This document shows, piece after piece, positions 7,469 to 14,869 of a stretch of DNA of 64,000 nucleotides. Origin of the DNA: an uncultured Clostridia bacterium (GTDB lineage: Bacteria; Bacillota; Clostridia; Christensenellales; Borkfalkiaceae); the NCBI GenBank assembly GCA_947570625.1, contig CANOUP010000004.1, forward strand, positions 35,996-99,995, given 5' to 3'. The notes under the pieces are model-generated. The model was not told the origin of the DNA. It did no database searches and worked only from the letters and a program-made list of their open reading frames with translations. The translations under genes were made by a program, and so were the position numbers. Every line of letters starts with the position of its first letter. Within the stretch, counting starts at the first letter, position 1.

Positions 7469-8257
7469 TCAAGTTTTCATAAAAAAATCTGCAAGCGACC
7501 TGCTCCATGCGGTAAACACAGACCAGATTTTCGGTATTTCTTCGAATTTTTGCGCGATTACTTCTTTCATACCCTCATACTCGGAAATAAGCACGGACAG
7601 CGCCGAACCATGCGCGCTTGTATCGCCGAACGCAATTCCGCCGACGGCAACGTCGCCGACAGCGACAAACGCTCCCAAAGCGTATCCCCCGCAGGCAAAA
7701 AGTCCTATCGCGCCGCCGCCCATAGAGAACAGACCTATCGCAAGCCCGCCCAAGGCTATTATGCCTAAAGCCGCTCCGCCGAACGCTATCGCCCCCGCGG
7801 AAAGCGCGCCGAAAGCTAAAAGCCCAAGACATATCGACCCGAACGCAAGCAAGCCGAAACTTAGCACGCCGACCGAAACGAGCCCCGTTGACACAAGCCC
7901 TAACGCGAACACGCCCTTTGCAACCCTGCCTATTCCTATATTGATATGGACAAGGGGAAGCTTGCCCCAGTGCGCCTTGCTCTTGTATTCGAAATGCAGG
8001 CTATTCAAATCGAAAGTGAATACGCCGTTTTTCTCCTCCTGCGCGGTCTTCGGAAGTTCTCCGTCATAGTTCAAAAGCCAGTCGCAACTGACGCCGAAAA
8101 GCCTTGACATCTTGGTAAGGTTATCCGTTTCGGGAAAAGCTATATCCCCTTCCCACCGCGAAACCGCCTGACGGGTAACGCCCAAAGCCTGCGCAAGCTG
8201 TTCCTGCGTAAGTCCCTTTTCCTTTCTGCATTTTGTAATTTTTTCGCCAGTTGTCAT
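7469..8257 (-). CDS. XRE HTH protein with a Gly-every-5 pentad repeat domain
   Basis: A 262-residue protein. Residues 5-60 are a clear HTH_3 domain (GLTQEQLAQALGVTRQAVSR). After a linker, residues 110-195 carry glycine at exactly every fifth position (110, 115, 120 and so on to 195; 18 in a row). The other positions are small or hydrophobic (LLAFG, AIAFG, LFSMG type), and a phase-shifted tail follows at 201, 206 and 211. The repeat is either a regular beta-helix like pentapeptide-repeat proteins or a set of membrane-inserting segments. XRE proteins with hydrophobic C-termini are common in Clostridia and often sense membrane or peptide signals. The ATG has a GGAGG SD. Confidence 0.85.
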   Translation of the reverse strand: MTTGEKITKCRKEKGLTQEQLAQALGVTRQAVSRWEGDIAFPETDNLTKMSRLFGVSCDWLLNYDGELPKTAQEEKNGVFTFDLNSLHFEYKSKAHWGKLPLVHINIGIGRVAKGVFALGLVSTGLVSVGVLSFGLLAFGSICLGLLAFGALSAGAIAFGGAALGIIALGGLAIGLFSMGGGAIGLFACGGYALGAFVAVGDVAVGGIAFGDTSAHGSALSVLISEYEGMKEVIAQKFEEIPKIWSVFTAWSRSLADFFMKT

Positions 8258-8281
8258 ATAACGCCTCCGATAGATACGAAA

Positions 8282-8310
8282 ATTATATCACACCGCGCAT
8301 AGATTTTCAA
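8282..8310 (-). promoter_or_regulatory. Promoter for the Gly-pentad XRE gene
   Basis: On the minus strand: TTGAAA (8305-8310), 17-bp spacer, TATAAT (8282-8287), with a TG-extended -10. The start codon is at 8257 with GGAGG before it. Confidence 0.85.
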
Positions 8311-8352
8311 TTCAACAATGATTTACTTATGTAACTTTTGAATTGCTTAAAT

Positions 8353-8382
8353 AAAAAAAACGGCGGTATCCCGCCGTTTTTA
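8353..8382 (-). terminator. Terminator at the end of the pectin ABC/GH operon
   Basis: Stem AAAACGGCGG/CCGCCGTTTT with a 4-nt TATC loop just past the GH105 stop. T-runs lie on both strands, so it is probably bidirectional, but it serves the minus-strand operon. Confidence 0.9.
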
Positions 8383-8386
8383 ATCT

Positions 8387-9520
8387 TTAAAGCCTTTTTA
8401 TTTCGGTATAAGCCATTACGAAAGGACCCGTGCCCTTGGCGTCGTTTTCGACGACCGGCTCGGAAATGTAGTAACCGTAAGTGCCGTCGCGCCGTCTGTT
8501 CGTTTCGGGACCCAGCCCCGCCATAAGACATATTCCGCCTAAATTGAGTTTGCCGTCCGTTTCGGTGAGATACTCTTTACATATGCCGTTAAAAATTTCT
8601 TCGCCGAGCTTTGCAAACTTTTTGTCCAGATAGCCCAGTCGCGCGCCCTTCATCATTGCGTACGCTATCATCGCACTGCCCGAAGTTTCGAGGTAGTTTC
8701 CCTCTTCTCCTCCCCTGTCTACAACCTGCCAGAACATTTTTTTGTCGGGGTCGATATAATTTTCAAGCCCGACGGCGGTCTGTCTGAATATTTTTATAAG
8801 CCTTTCCCTGTATTTCTCGGCTGATTCCGCGAAATAACTTATCGCGTCAACAAGCCCCACCGTATACCAGCCCACGGCGCGGAGCCAGAAGCTTTTGGAA
8901 AGCCCCGTTTGCTTATCGCTCCAAAACGCGCTTTTGGAACAGTCCCAGCCGTGGTAATAAAGTTTTTTGCGTTTGTCGTACATATGCGCGAAAACGTTTT
9001 CGAACTGGCTGACTATATCCTCGTAATTTTTACCCCCGCCGAACTCCGTTTCGTAGCGGGTATAAAAAACCTGCGCCATATACAGCCCGTCCAGCCATAC
9101 CTGATTTGGATAAATTTTCTTGTGCCAGAAATTACCCGTCACCGTGCGGGGCTGTTCCTTGACCTGCCTGTACAGCAATTCAATCGCCTTCAAGTATTTG
9201 GCTTTGCCCGTTTCGCGGTACAAATCGAAAAGCACCCTGCCTTCGTTGAGGTTGTCTACGTTATACGTTTCCAGCTCGTAACCGCGTATACTTCCGTCGT
9301 CGGACACGTAATAATCGATAAACCCGTCGATAAATTCAAGATACTTTTTATCGCCCGTGCACTGATATATCGAGTACAGCGACGTCATCATACAGCCGTC
9401 GATATAGTTCCACCCGGGCGCCTTGCCGTGCATAATGTTTTCTATGTTCCATATGGGCGCTTCGGGTCTTGTTTCGTTTATAAGCCTATCGATATATTTA
9501 TCTATAACCGAATAATTCAT
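8387..9520 (-). CDS. GH105/GH88 unsaturated rhamnogalacturonyl/galacturonyl hydrolase
   Basis: A 377-residue (alpha/alpha)6-barrel enzyme of the YteR/YesR type. It hydrates the 4,5 double bond left by pectate or rhamnogalacturonan lyases, releasing the unsaturated uronate as 5-keto-4-deoxyuronate from short oligomers. Recognisable segments are WLDGLYMAQVFYTRY, WLRAVGWYTVGLVDA and TSGSAMIAYAMMKGARLGY. There is no signal peptide, so it acts in the cytoplasm on imported oligosaccharides. It starts inside the GH28 stop (ATGA overlap) and is the last gene of the operon. Its product is the substrate of KduI, encoded at 34.4 kb. Confidence 0.9.
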   Translation of the reverse strand: MNYSVIDKYIDRLINETRPEAPIWNIENIMHGKAPGWNYIDGCMMTSLYSIYQCTGDKKYLEFIDGFIDYYVSDDGSIRGYELETYNVDNLNEGRVLFDLYRETGKAKYLKAIELLYRQVKEQPRTVTGNFWHKKIYPNQVWLDGLYMAQVFYTRYETEFGGGKNYEDIVSQFENVFAHMYDKRKKLYYHGWDCSKSAFWSDKQTGLSKSFWLRAVGWYTVGLVDAISYFAESAEKYRERLIKIFRQTAVGLENYIDPDKKMFWQVVDRGGEEGNYLETSGSAMIAYAMMKGARLGYLDKKFAKLGEEIFNGICKEYLTETDGKLNLGGICLMAGLGPETNRRRDGTYGYYISEPVVENDAKGTGPFVMAYTEIKRL

Positions 9521-11058
9521 TGCAGTTCCGTAATATTTTTAATATTTTTTTTGATTATTTTTTCGCCTTTCACACCCTTAAAGGTTACGTTTTTAAGCAC
9601 GAGATTTTCCACGTTGTCGGCGTAGAGCCCCTCTTTGCAGTACTCGCGCACGCCCGTAAGCATTGCGGGAAGGGCGGGCTTTGCGTCGGCTTTGAAAGAG
9701 AAGGCGACGTTTTCCAAAGCGATTTCCTTAATGGGCTGTTCGGTCAGTCCGTCGAAGTACCCCGCCATACACTCACAGCCGTTGCACTCTATGTCACGGA
9801 ACGAGAACTTGCCGAGGTAGGGCGTGCCGTCGTCGACGGAATAGCCTTCGCGCGCCCAGACGTACTCAGTCTTGCCGTCGGGGTCGCAGAAATAGTACAT
9901 ATTTATTACGAACGGGGTTATTACGTCCTGCATCTTTATGTTTTCGAATTCAACGCCGTCGATTACCGCGTCTTTGCCCCTGCCCCTGCGCGTCTTAATC
10001 CTAAGCCCCCTGTCGGTATGCCTGAACAGGCACTGGCTGACGGTAAGGTTTGTTACCCCTCCGCTCATTTCACTGCCTAAAACTATCGCGCCGTGTCCGT
10101 CGCAGAACAGGTTATTCCTCAGCGTATGGCGGTCGGCGGGGGTCTTGTAGGTTTTGCCCATATAAATTTTACCGCTCTTTATCGCACAGCAATCGTCGCC
10201 GACGCTGAATTTGCAGCCCGCTATCGTAACGTTTTTACAGCTTTCGGGGTCGAGCCCGTCGGTGTTGGGCGCGCTGGGCGGACACTTAACGCTTATGCCG
10301 TAAAACGCGAGGTTTTCCGAAAAGAAGGGGTGAAAATTCCACGACGCCGAATTCATGCCCGTAATTCCGTGGAACACGACATTTTCGCACCTGTTCAAAA
10401 AAACAAGGCGGGGGCGTGCGATTTTTCTGCCCTTGGGCGTCTGCCACCAGGTGGAGTTGTCCGCGTTGCCGTTTATTACGCCTTCGCCGACGACCGCAAC
10501 GTTTTTCGCGCCGTACGCCGACAAAAGCGAACGGTAACAGTCGAACGGTTCGCCCTCCCAGCTTGCGGTTACGACCTCCTTGCCGTCTATGTATATACGC
10601 GCGGGAACAACGGGATAATGCTCTTCGACGGGGTCGCCGAGAAGTACGGCGCCCTTTTTAAGTTCGAGCGTAATATCGCTTTTAAGCACAACGGGACGAA
10701 TGAGATACGTTCCCTCCGGAACGACCACCCTTCCGCCCGCGGGGCATAAGTCGATTGCCGTCTGCAAATAGAAAGTGTCGTCAGACTGTCCGTCGCCCAC
10801 GGCGCCCAGCGCTTTCACGTCTACGCGCGCGGTTTCGGGCAGAGTACGGAAAACAACTTCGCTTCCGTCGAGGCTTGTCCTTAAAGTATAGCTTGTGTCG
10901 GGCGCAAGATTGAAAAGCGAGAACACGTTCTCCGAGCGCGCCTCTCCCTCCTCTTTGCCGTTTAAATATACCTTGAATTGCGAAGGGCTGTAATATGGTT
11001 CCTTATTCGAAAGCTCGAAGCAGGCGGACGAACAAGAAACGTAAAGCTGTTTAAACAT
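9517..11058 (-). CDS. GH28 polygalacturonase (probably exo-acting)
   Basis: A 513-residue GH28 enzyme that hydrolyses alpha-1,4-galacturonosyl bonds. Residues 1-75 form an FnIII-like domain, as in exo-polygalacturonases, followed by the right-handed beta-helix. Catalytic motifs are complete: NTDG at 265-268 (Asp267), GDDC at 287-290 (Asp288, Asp289), GHG at 321-323 (His322) and RIK at 353-355. No signal peptide is present, so it is predicted to be cytoplasmic and to act on imported oligogalacturonides. Its ATG overlaps the stop of the upstream membrane protein gene by 8 bp and its own stop overlaps GH105. Confidence 0.93.
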   Translation of the reverse strand: MFKQLYVSCSSACFELSNKEPYYSPSQFKVYLNGKEEGEARSENVFSLFNLAPDTSYTLRTSLDGSEVVFRTLPETARVDVKALGAVGDGQSDDTFYLQTAIDLCPAGGRVVVPEGTYLIRPVVLKSDITLELKKGAVLLGDPVEEHYPVVPARIYIDGKEVVTASWEGEPFDCYRSLLSAYGAKNVAVVGEGVINGNADNSTWWQTPKGRKIARPRLVFLNRCENVVFHGITGMNSASWNFHPFFSENLAFYGISVKCPPSAPNTDGLDPESCKNVTIAGCKFSVGDDCCAIKSGKIYMGKTYKTPADRHTLRNNLFCDGHGAIVLGSEMSGGVTNLTVSQCLFRHTDRGLRIKTRRGRGKDAVIDGVEFENIKMQDVITPFVINMYYFCDPDGKTEYVWAREGYSVDDGTPYLGKFSFRDIECNGCECMAGYFDGLTEQPIKEIALENVAFSFKADAKPALPAMLTGVREYCKEGLYADNVENLVLKNVTFKGVKGEKIIKKNIKNITELQ

Positions 11059-11722
11059 TTAAAGTTTTCTCCTTTCTCTTTGCTCTTTTTACGAGGAAAA
11101 CGATCAAATCTTTTATTCCTATGAAAACCATATCCACGGCGACGGCGAAAACTCCGAAAAGCAGAGGTTCGACGGCGGTAAAGGTTATCAGCTCGTTAAT
11201 GCCTAAATAGCATAGGTTGACGCCCGCGAACACGACGGTGTAGTACAGCATATTCGCAAAAAGCGTCCAGAACTGTTTGACCGGAAAGGGAAACATTATG
11301 TACGGGTTGTACTCCTTTTTGTCCGATTCCAGCATTCTGAAAATGGGGTTGACGACCACGTCGGCAATAAGACCGCACAGCAAGCCGTCGAGTATAAGCA
11401 AATCGAGGGCGGACGGGATATAAATTCCCAGCCCCATATTCACGAAATAGCAAACCGCGCCCGCAAACCACCATTTGATTAACAGCGCTTTAAGCCATAC
11501 GGGAATAGCCGACAGTTTGTCCCTGCGGTAGGGGTCGAAATTTCTTTTACGCGCGCTGTTAGACTCGATTTTTTCGCCCGTGATTTCCTCGATGTCGGAA
11601 GTCGGGTTTTCGCCCTCGGGGGTATCGCCTTGAAGAATCGCGACCAGCTCGTCTATTTTATCGGTCTTTAAATCGTAATAGTTTTCTATCGCGGTTTCGC
11701 GTATTTTATTCTTTTTAGCCAT
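11051..11722 (-). CDS. Unrecognised 4-TM membrane protein of the pectin ABC operon
   Basis: A 223-residue protein with a polar N-terminal region of about 75 residues (DELVAILQGDTPEGENP) and four hydrophobic segments near residues 77-100, 104-127, 150-175 and 185-212. It ends in a basic tail (VKRAKRKEK). I recognise no family. The gene overlaps the start of GH28 by 8 bp and follows a terminator-like hairpin that separates it from the next membrane gene upstream. Together with four other small membrane proteins in the same operon it may assist the sugar transporter. That role is inference from context only. Confidence 0.7.
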   Translation of the reverse strand: MAKKNKIRETAIENYYDLKTDKIDELVAILQGDTPEGENPTSDIEEITGEKIESNSARKRNFDPYRRDKLSAIPVWLKALLIKWWFAGAVCYFVNMGLGIYIPSALDLLILDGLLCGLIADVVVNPIFRMLESDKKEYNPYIMFPFPVKQFWTLFANMLYYTVVFAGVNLCYLGINELITFTAVEPLLFGVFAVAVDMVFIGIKDLIVFLVKRAKRKEKTLNV

Positions 11723-11734
11723 TATGTTCCTTTT

Positions 11735-11764
11735 AAAAAATAGCCGGCAAACGCAATTTGCCGG
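11735..11764 (-). terminator. Internal terminator/attenuator in the pectin operon
   Basis: Stem CCGGCAAA/TTTGCCGG (11744-11751 with 11757-11764). On the minus strand it is followed by CTATTTTTT. It lies between two same-strand operon genes, so it probably causes partial termination and lowers expression of the distal genes (11051-11722, GH28, GH105). Confidence 0.65.
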
Positions 11765-11779
11765 TTATCCGTAAATTTT

Positions 11780-12376
11780 TTAATCGTCCGAAATATCAAT
11801 CTGCTGTGTGATTTCGTTGGATTCGACTGCCTTTTGGGTGTTAATCTTCATAATGAGTTTCTTATACAGCGGAAGCGTAACGAAGGTTATTATGGAGATT
11901 GCCTGAAAAACGAGGTGCACCATCGTAAGGCTTAACGCGCTTTCCGCAGTGGCGACCTTGCCCGAAACGTTTTTCAGCGCGCCCGAAAGCTGTATGTAGA
12001 AAAGCACGTCCATAAGAATCATTATCACCGCAAACAGGATTACCATACCCGCAAAGACGAGGTTGGGTTTTTTGCGTTTGGGGAAAGTGTTCAGGAACAG
12101 CACCAGTATGAGTATCGAGAACAGCGTATTTACGAAAATCGCGTGTCCTACCCAGGCGAGCCCGCTGAACGACGTTGTCTTGTTGCTGAGTATGGCTTCC
12201 GACAGCGTGCCCAGCCCGAAAATGTAGATAAGCGAAGGGATAATAAAGAACAGGAGCGCAATGTAGTAAGGTTTGCGTTTGAGCGTAACCAGCTTTTTAC
12301 GGCGCCACTCTTTGAACTTACCGCCCTTTGCCTTTACTTCGGGGACTTCGTTTACAACCGAAGTGTTTTCTTCCAT
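11780..12376 (-). CDS. Unrecognised 4-TM membrane protein of the pectin ABC operon
   Basis: A 198-residue protein. It has a charged cytoplasmic N-terminus (residues 1-37, ending KEWRRKKLVTLKRKP), four hydrophobic segments near 38-56, 76-95, 106-130 and 148-170, and a polar C-terminal tail. No conserved motif or family is recognised. The gene starts 14 bp after the ATPase gene and precedes the internal hairpin. Size and topology resemble the products at 13505-14137 and 14137-14796, so the three could be diverged relatives. That cannot be shown by eye. Confidence 0.7.
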   Translation of the reverse strand: MEENTSVVNEVPEVKAKGGKFKEWRRKKLVTLKRKPYYIALLFFIIPSLIYIFGLGTLSEAILSNKTTSFSGLAWVGHAIFVNTLFSILILVLFLNTFPKRKKPNLVFAGMVILFAVIMILMDVLFYIQLSGALKNVSGKVATAESALSLTMVHLVFQAISIITFVTLPLYKKLIMKINTQKAVESNEITQQIDISDD

Positions 12377-12390
12377 TTTGCTTTCCCTCC

Positions 12391-13503
12391 TTATCTTATC
12401 GCCTTGCCGGGAATTTCGTTGACGAGTTTGCCGTTCGCGTCGAATTCCTGAACGGGAAGTTCGAAGAAATGCGTCATATCGGGGTTGAAGCCTATGCCGA
12501 TTTCGTCGCCGGGCTTATAATTGCACCACTCCGCGAACTTGCATATAACTATCTTTTTGCCCCCGACCTTGCCGTGAACGAGCGTATTCATTCCGAGGTT
12601 TTCGTTGTTGGTAATAAGAAGTTTAACGGGACCCGAACGCGTGACGTTTTCGGGGCGCACGCCTAAAATAACTTCCTTGCCGTCGTAGTCTTTGAGTTTT
12701 TCCCTCTGCTTGTCGTTGAGGGGATAATCGAATAACGAACACTTGAAGCTTCCGCCTTCCACCCTGCCTTCGAACATATTCATGGGGGGAAGTCCTATGA
12801 ACGTTGCGACGAAGGTATTTGCGGGCGACTCGTAAAGCTCGATAGGTTTGCCTATCTGCTGGACGCGCCCCATAGACATACACACAATCCTGTCCGCAAG
12901 CGTAAGTGCTTCGGTCTGGTCGTGGGTTACGTACATCATCGTCGCATTGAGTTTTTTATGTAAAAGCATTATCTCCCTTCTCATCGAACCGCGGAGCTTC
13001 GCGTCGAGGTTGGAAAGGGGTTCGTCGAAGAGGAAAACTTTGGGATTGCGCACAATCGCGCGCCCCATTGCAACGCGCTGGCGCTGTCCGCCCGAAAGCT
13101 GTTTGGGCTTTTTGTTGAGCTGGGATTTCAAATCGAGAATTTCCGCCGCCGCCATTACTTTTCTGTGGATTATTTCCTTATTCTCTTTGCGGAGCGTAAG
13201 GGAAAAAGCCATATTCTCGTAAACGGTCATATGACCGTACAGCGCGTAATTCTGGAAAACCATCGCTATATCCCTGTTTTTGGCAGGTTTAACGGTGCAG
13301 TCGTTCCCGTCTATCAGAAGTTTGCCTTTGGTAATCTCTTCCAGTCCCGCGACCATACGCAGGGTAGTGGACTTTCCGCAACCCGAAGGTCCTACCAGAA
13401 CTATAAATTCGCCGGGCGCGACTTCGAGGTTGAAGTCCCAGACGGCCTGAACTCCGCCGTCGTAAATTTTATCGAGATGCTGTATACTGACCGATGCGGG
13501 CAT
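12391..13503 (-). CDS. ugpC: MsmX/UgpC-type ABC transporter ATPase
   Basis: A 370-residue ATPase that energises carbohydrate importers. Walker A is GPSGCGKST near residue 38, the Q-loop region is VFQNYALYGHMTVYENM, the signature is LSGGQRQRVAMGRAI and Walker B is VFLFDEPLSNLD, with the switch His in YVTHDQTEA. A C-terminal TOBE/MalK-like regulatory region follows (GVRPENVTRSGP). It sits in the same operon as the two permeases and the binding protein and is their likely partner. A second, similar ATPase lies at 33.3 kb in the uronate operon. Proteins of this type often serve several importers. Confidence 0.93.
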   Translation of the reverse strand: MPASVSIQHLDKIYDGGVQAVWDFNLEVAPGEFIVLVGPSGCGKSTTLRMVAGLEEITKGKLLIDGNDCTVKPAKNRDIAMVFQNYALYGHMTVYENMAFSLTLRKENKEIIHRKVMAAAEILDLKSQLNKKPKQLSGGQRQRVAMGRAIVRNPKVFLFDEPLSNLDAKLRGSMRREIMLLHKKLNATMMYVTHDQTEALTLADRIVCMSMGRVQQIGKPIELYESPANTFVATFIGLPPMNMFEGRVEGGSFKCSLFDYPLNDKQREKLKDYDGKEVILGVRPENVTRSGPVKLLITNNENLGMNTLVHGKVGGKKIVICKFAEWCNYKPGDEIGIGFNPDMTHFFELPVQEFDANGKLVNEIPGKAIR

Positions 13504-13504
13504 T

Positions 13505-14137
13505 TTATCTTACCTCCTCTTCTTCGGTAACAGCCGATTTCAGAGCGTCGTCGACAAGACCGTCCGAAACGCCGATTGCAAAAGCGTCCGTTTCTTTGAG
13601 TACAGCGTCGATGTCTATTTCGCCCGATTGTATTGCTTTGACGTGCTTTTCAAGGCGCGTTGCGTAAACGTATCCTATAACAGACGAGCATACAAAGCAC
13701 GCCGCCGAAAGCGCAAGGTAAACTATGAGCAGACTTCCCGCGGCGGACGGGGTCAGACCCGCGCCGAAATAGAAAGTTACGTACTTCGCCTCGCCGCCGG
13801 GCTGCGCCGCGCGCAGTTCTTCGGTGATTTTTATAACCTGCAAGGGATAAATAAATATTCTTGCAATCTGCACGGCCGCCAGAACGGCAAGTACGGCAAC
13901 GAAAATTTTCTTGTAATTTTTCACGCTTTCCGACGAGTAGAACGCAACCAAAAGCACGGCAAGCGTCAACACTACCGAAAAGCCTATAAGAAGCTTATAG
14001 AGCGAAGAATTGTTTATCGAGTAGAACAGCATGAAGTACAGGCAGTTGAAAACAAGTCCGCCGATTGCAAACAAAGAGGCAAGCTTGTTCTTTTTATAAC
14101 GGAGTATATCGTTGCTGACGGCCATATTCTTTTCCAT
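13505..14137 (-). CDS. Unrecognised 4-TM membrane protein of the pectin ABC operon
   Basis: A 210-residue protein starting at the ATG at 14137, which overlaps the upstream stop (TGATG) and has GGAGG before it. A longer in-frame start inside the upstream gene is less likely. Hydrophobic segments lie near residues 20-39, 46-66, 77-98 and 133-158, followed by an acidic cytoplasmic tail of about 50 residues (IQSGEIDIDAVLKETDAF and a TEEEE end). No known family is recognised. The ATPase gene follows after 1 bp, a very tight coupling that suggests a physical or stoichiometric link with the transporter. Confidence 0.7.
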   Translation of the reverse strand: MEKNMAVSNDILRYKKNKLASLFAIGGLVFNCLYFMLFYSINNSSLYKLLIGFSVVLTLAVLLVAFYSSESVKNYKKIFVAVLAVLAAVQIARIFIYPLQVIKITEELRAAQPGGEAKYVTFYFGAGLTPSAAGSLLIVYLALSAACFVCSSVIGYVYATRLEKHVKAIQSGEIDIDAVLKETDAFAIGVSDGLVDDALKSAVTEEEEVR

Positions 14138-14796
14138 CAAACCGCCTCCTTTGCCGTACCTTGCATTAAGAGAGCCTTTTCGCCCTTCATAAGCTTTGTT
14201 TTCCATATTAAATTGAGGATATTTATTCCCGCGACTCCGAGTACGAGCACGTTGAGTATGTATCCTATAATAAATATTGCGGGACTGTCCGCATAGTTGG
14301 GATAAAGGCGCGACCAGTTGCCGGGTTCCGTGGGTACGGTTTCGGAAACTATTTTCGAGCCGTCCGCAAGATTGGACCAGGTATTGTGAAGCGTTAGATA
14401 TGCTTCGTGGTCTATATCCGCGTATTTAACAACGCATAAAGAAATTATAATTATGCCCGCAACGGCGACTATTACCGCGAATACCGCGGTTGCGATTACG
14501 GAAACGTAGTTCGTCACATAGTAGTTGCGCCTTTTGTTGGACGCCGTTATGTACAAAGTTACGGAAATTAACAAAAATACGATTGCTATCACGAACAGGG
14601 GTCCCGTAACGCCGTTGGCTAATTCGTAGAGTGCGTCAACGCCCTTAAACGCTTCCACCCCCGTGCCTTGTTTGGAAGTGTAGCCCGCCATTGCCGAAAT
14701 ATCGGTCATATAGATGAGTGCGTACACACAGCACAGCGCCGCCATTATGAGTGTGACGAGCGAAACCGCTTTTTGAAATTTCATTTGAGTTTTCAT
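14137..14796 (-). CDS. Unrecognised 4-TM membrane protein of the pectin ABC operon
   Basis: A 219-residue protein with hydrophobic segments near residues 10-30, 66-84, 97-124 and 168-195. A polar loop of about 45 residues between the last two contains YLTLHNTWSNLADGS and PTEPGNWSRLYPN. That loop is the only long hydrophilic part and would face outside if the N-terminus is in. It could contact the binding lipoprotein encoded just upstream, but this is speculation. The family is not recognised. It follows the binding-protein gene after a very stable stem-loop and is coupled to the next gene (TGATG). Confidence 0.7.
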   Translation of the reverse strand: MKTQMKFQKAVSLVTLIMAALCCVYALIYMTDISAMAGYTSKQGTGVEAFKGVDALYELANGVTGPLFVIAIVFLLISVTLYITASNKRRNYYVTNYVSVIATAVFAVIVAVAGIIIISLCVVKYADIDHEAYLTLHNTWSNLADGSKIVSETVPTEPGNWSRLYPNYADSPAIFIIGYILNVLVLGVAGINILNLIWKTKLMKGEKALLMQGTAKEAV

Positions 14797-14820
14797 ATTC
14801 GTTTACCTCAAATTTTTTCA

Positions 14821-14846
14821 CCGCCCGCCGCCGTAGCGGCGGGCGG
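14821..14846 (-). other. Stable stem-loop with UACG tetraloop after the binding-protein gene
   Basis: An 11-bp all-GC stem (14821-14831 with 14836-14846). On the RNA of the minus strand it closes a C(UACG)G tetraloop, a specially stable class. No T-run follows on that strand, so it is not a terminator. It probably protects the upstream binding-protein mRNA from 3' exonucleases and sets differential expression within the operon. Confidence 0.7.
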
Positions 14847-14869
14847 TAAAATGTCTGTGCATTAAAAAC

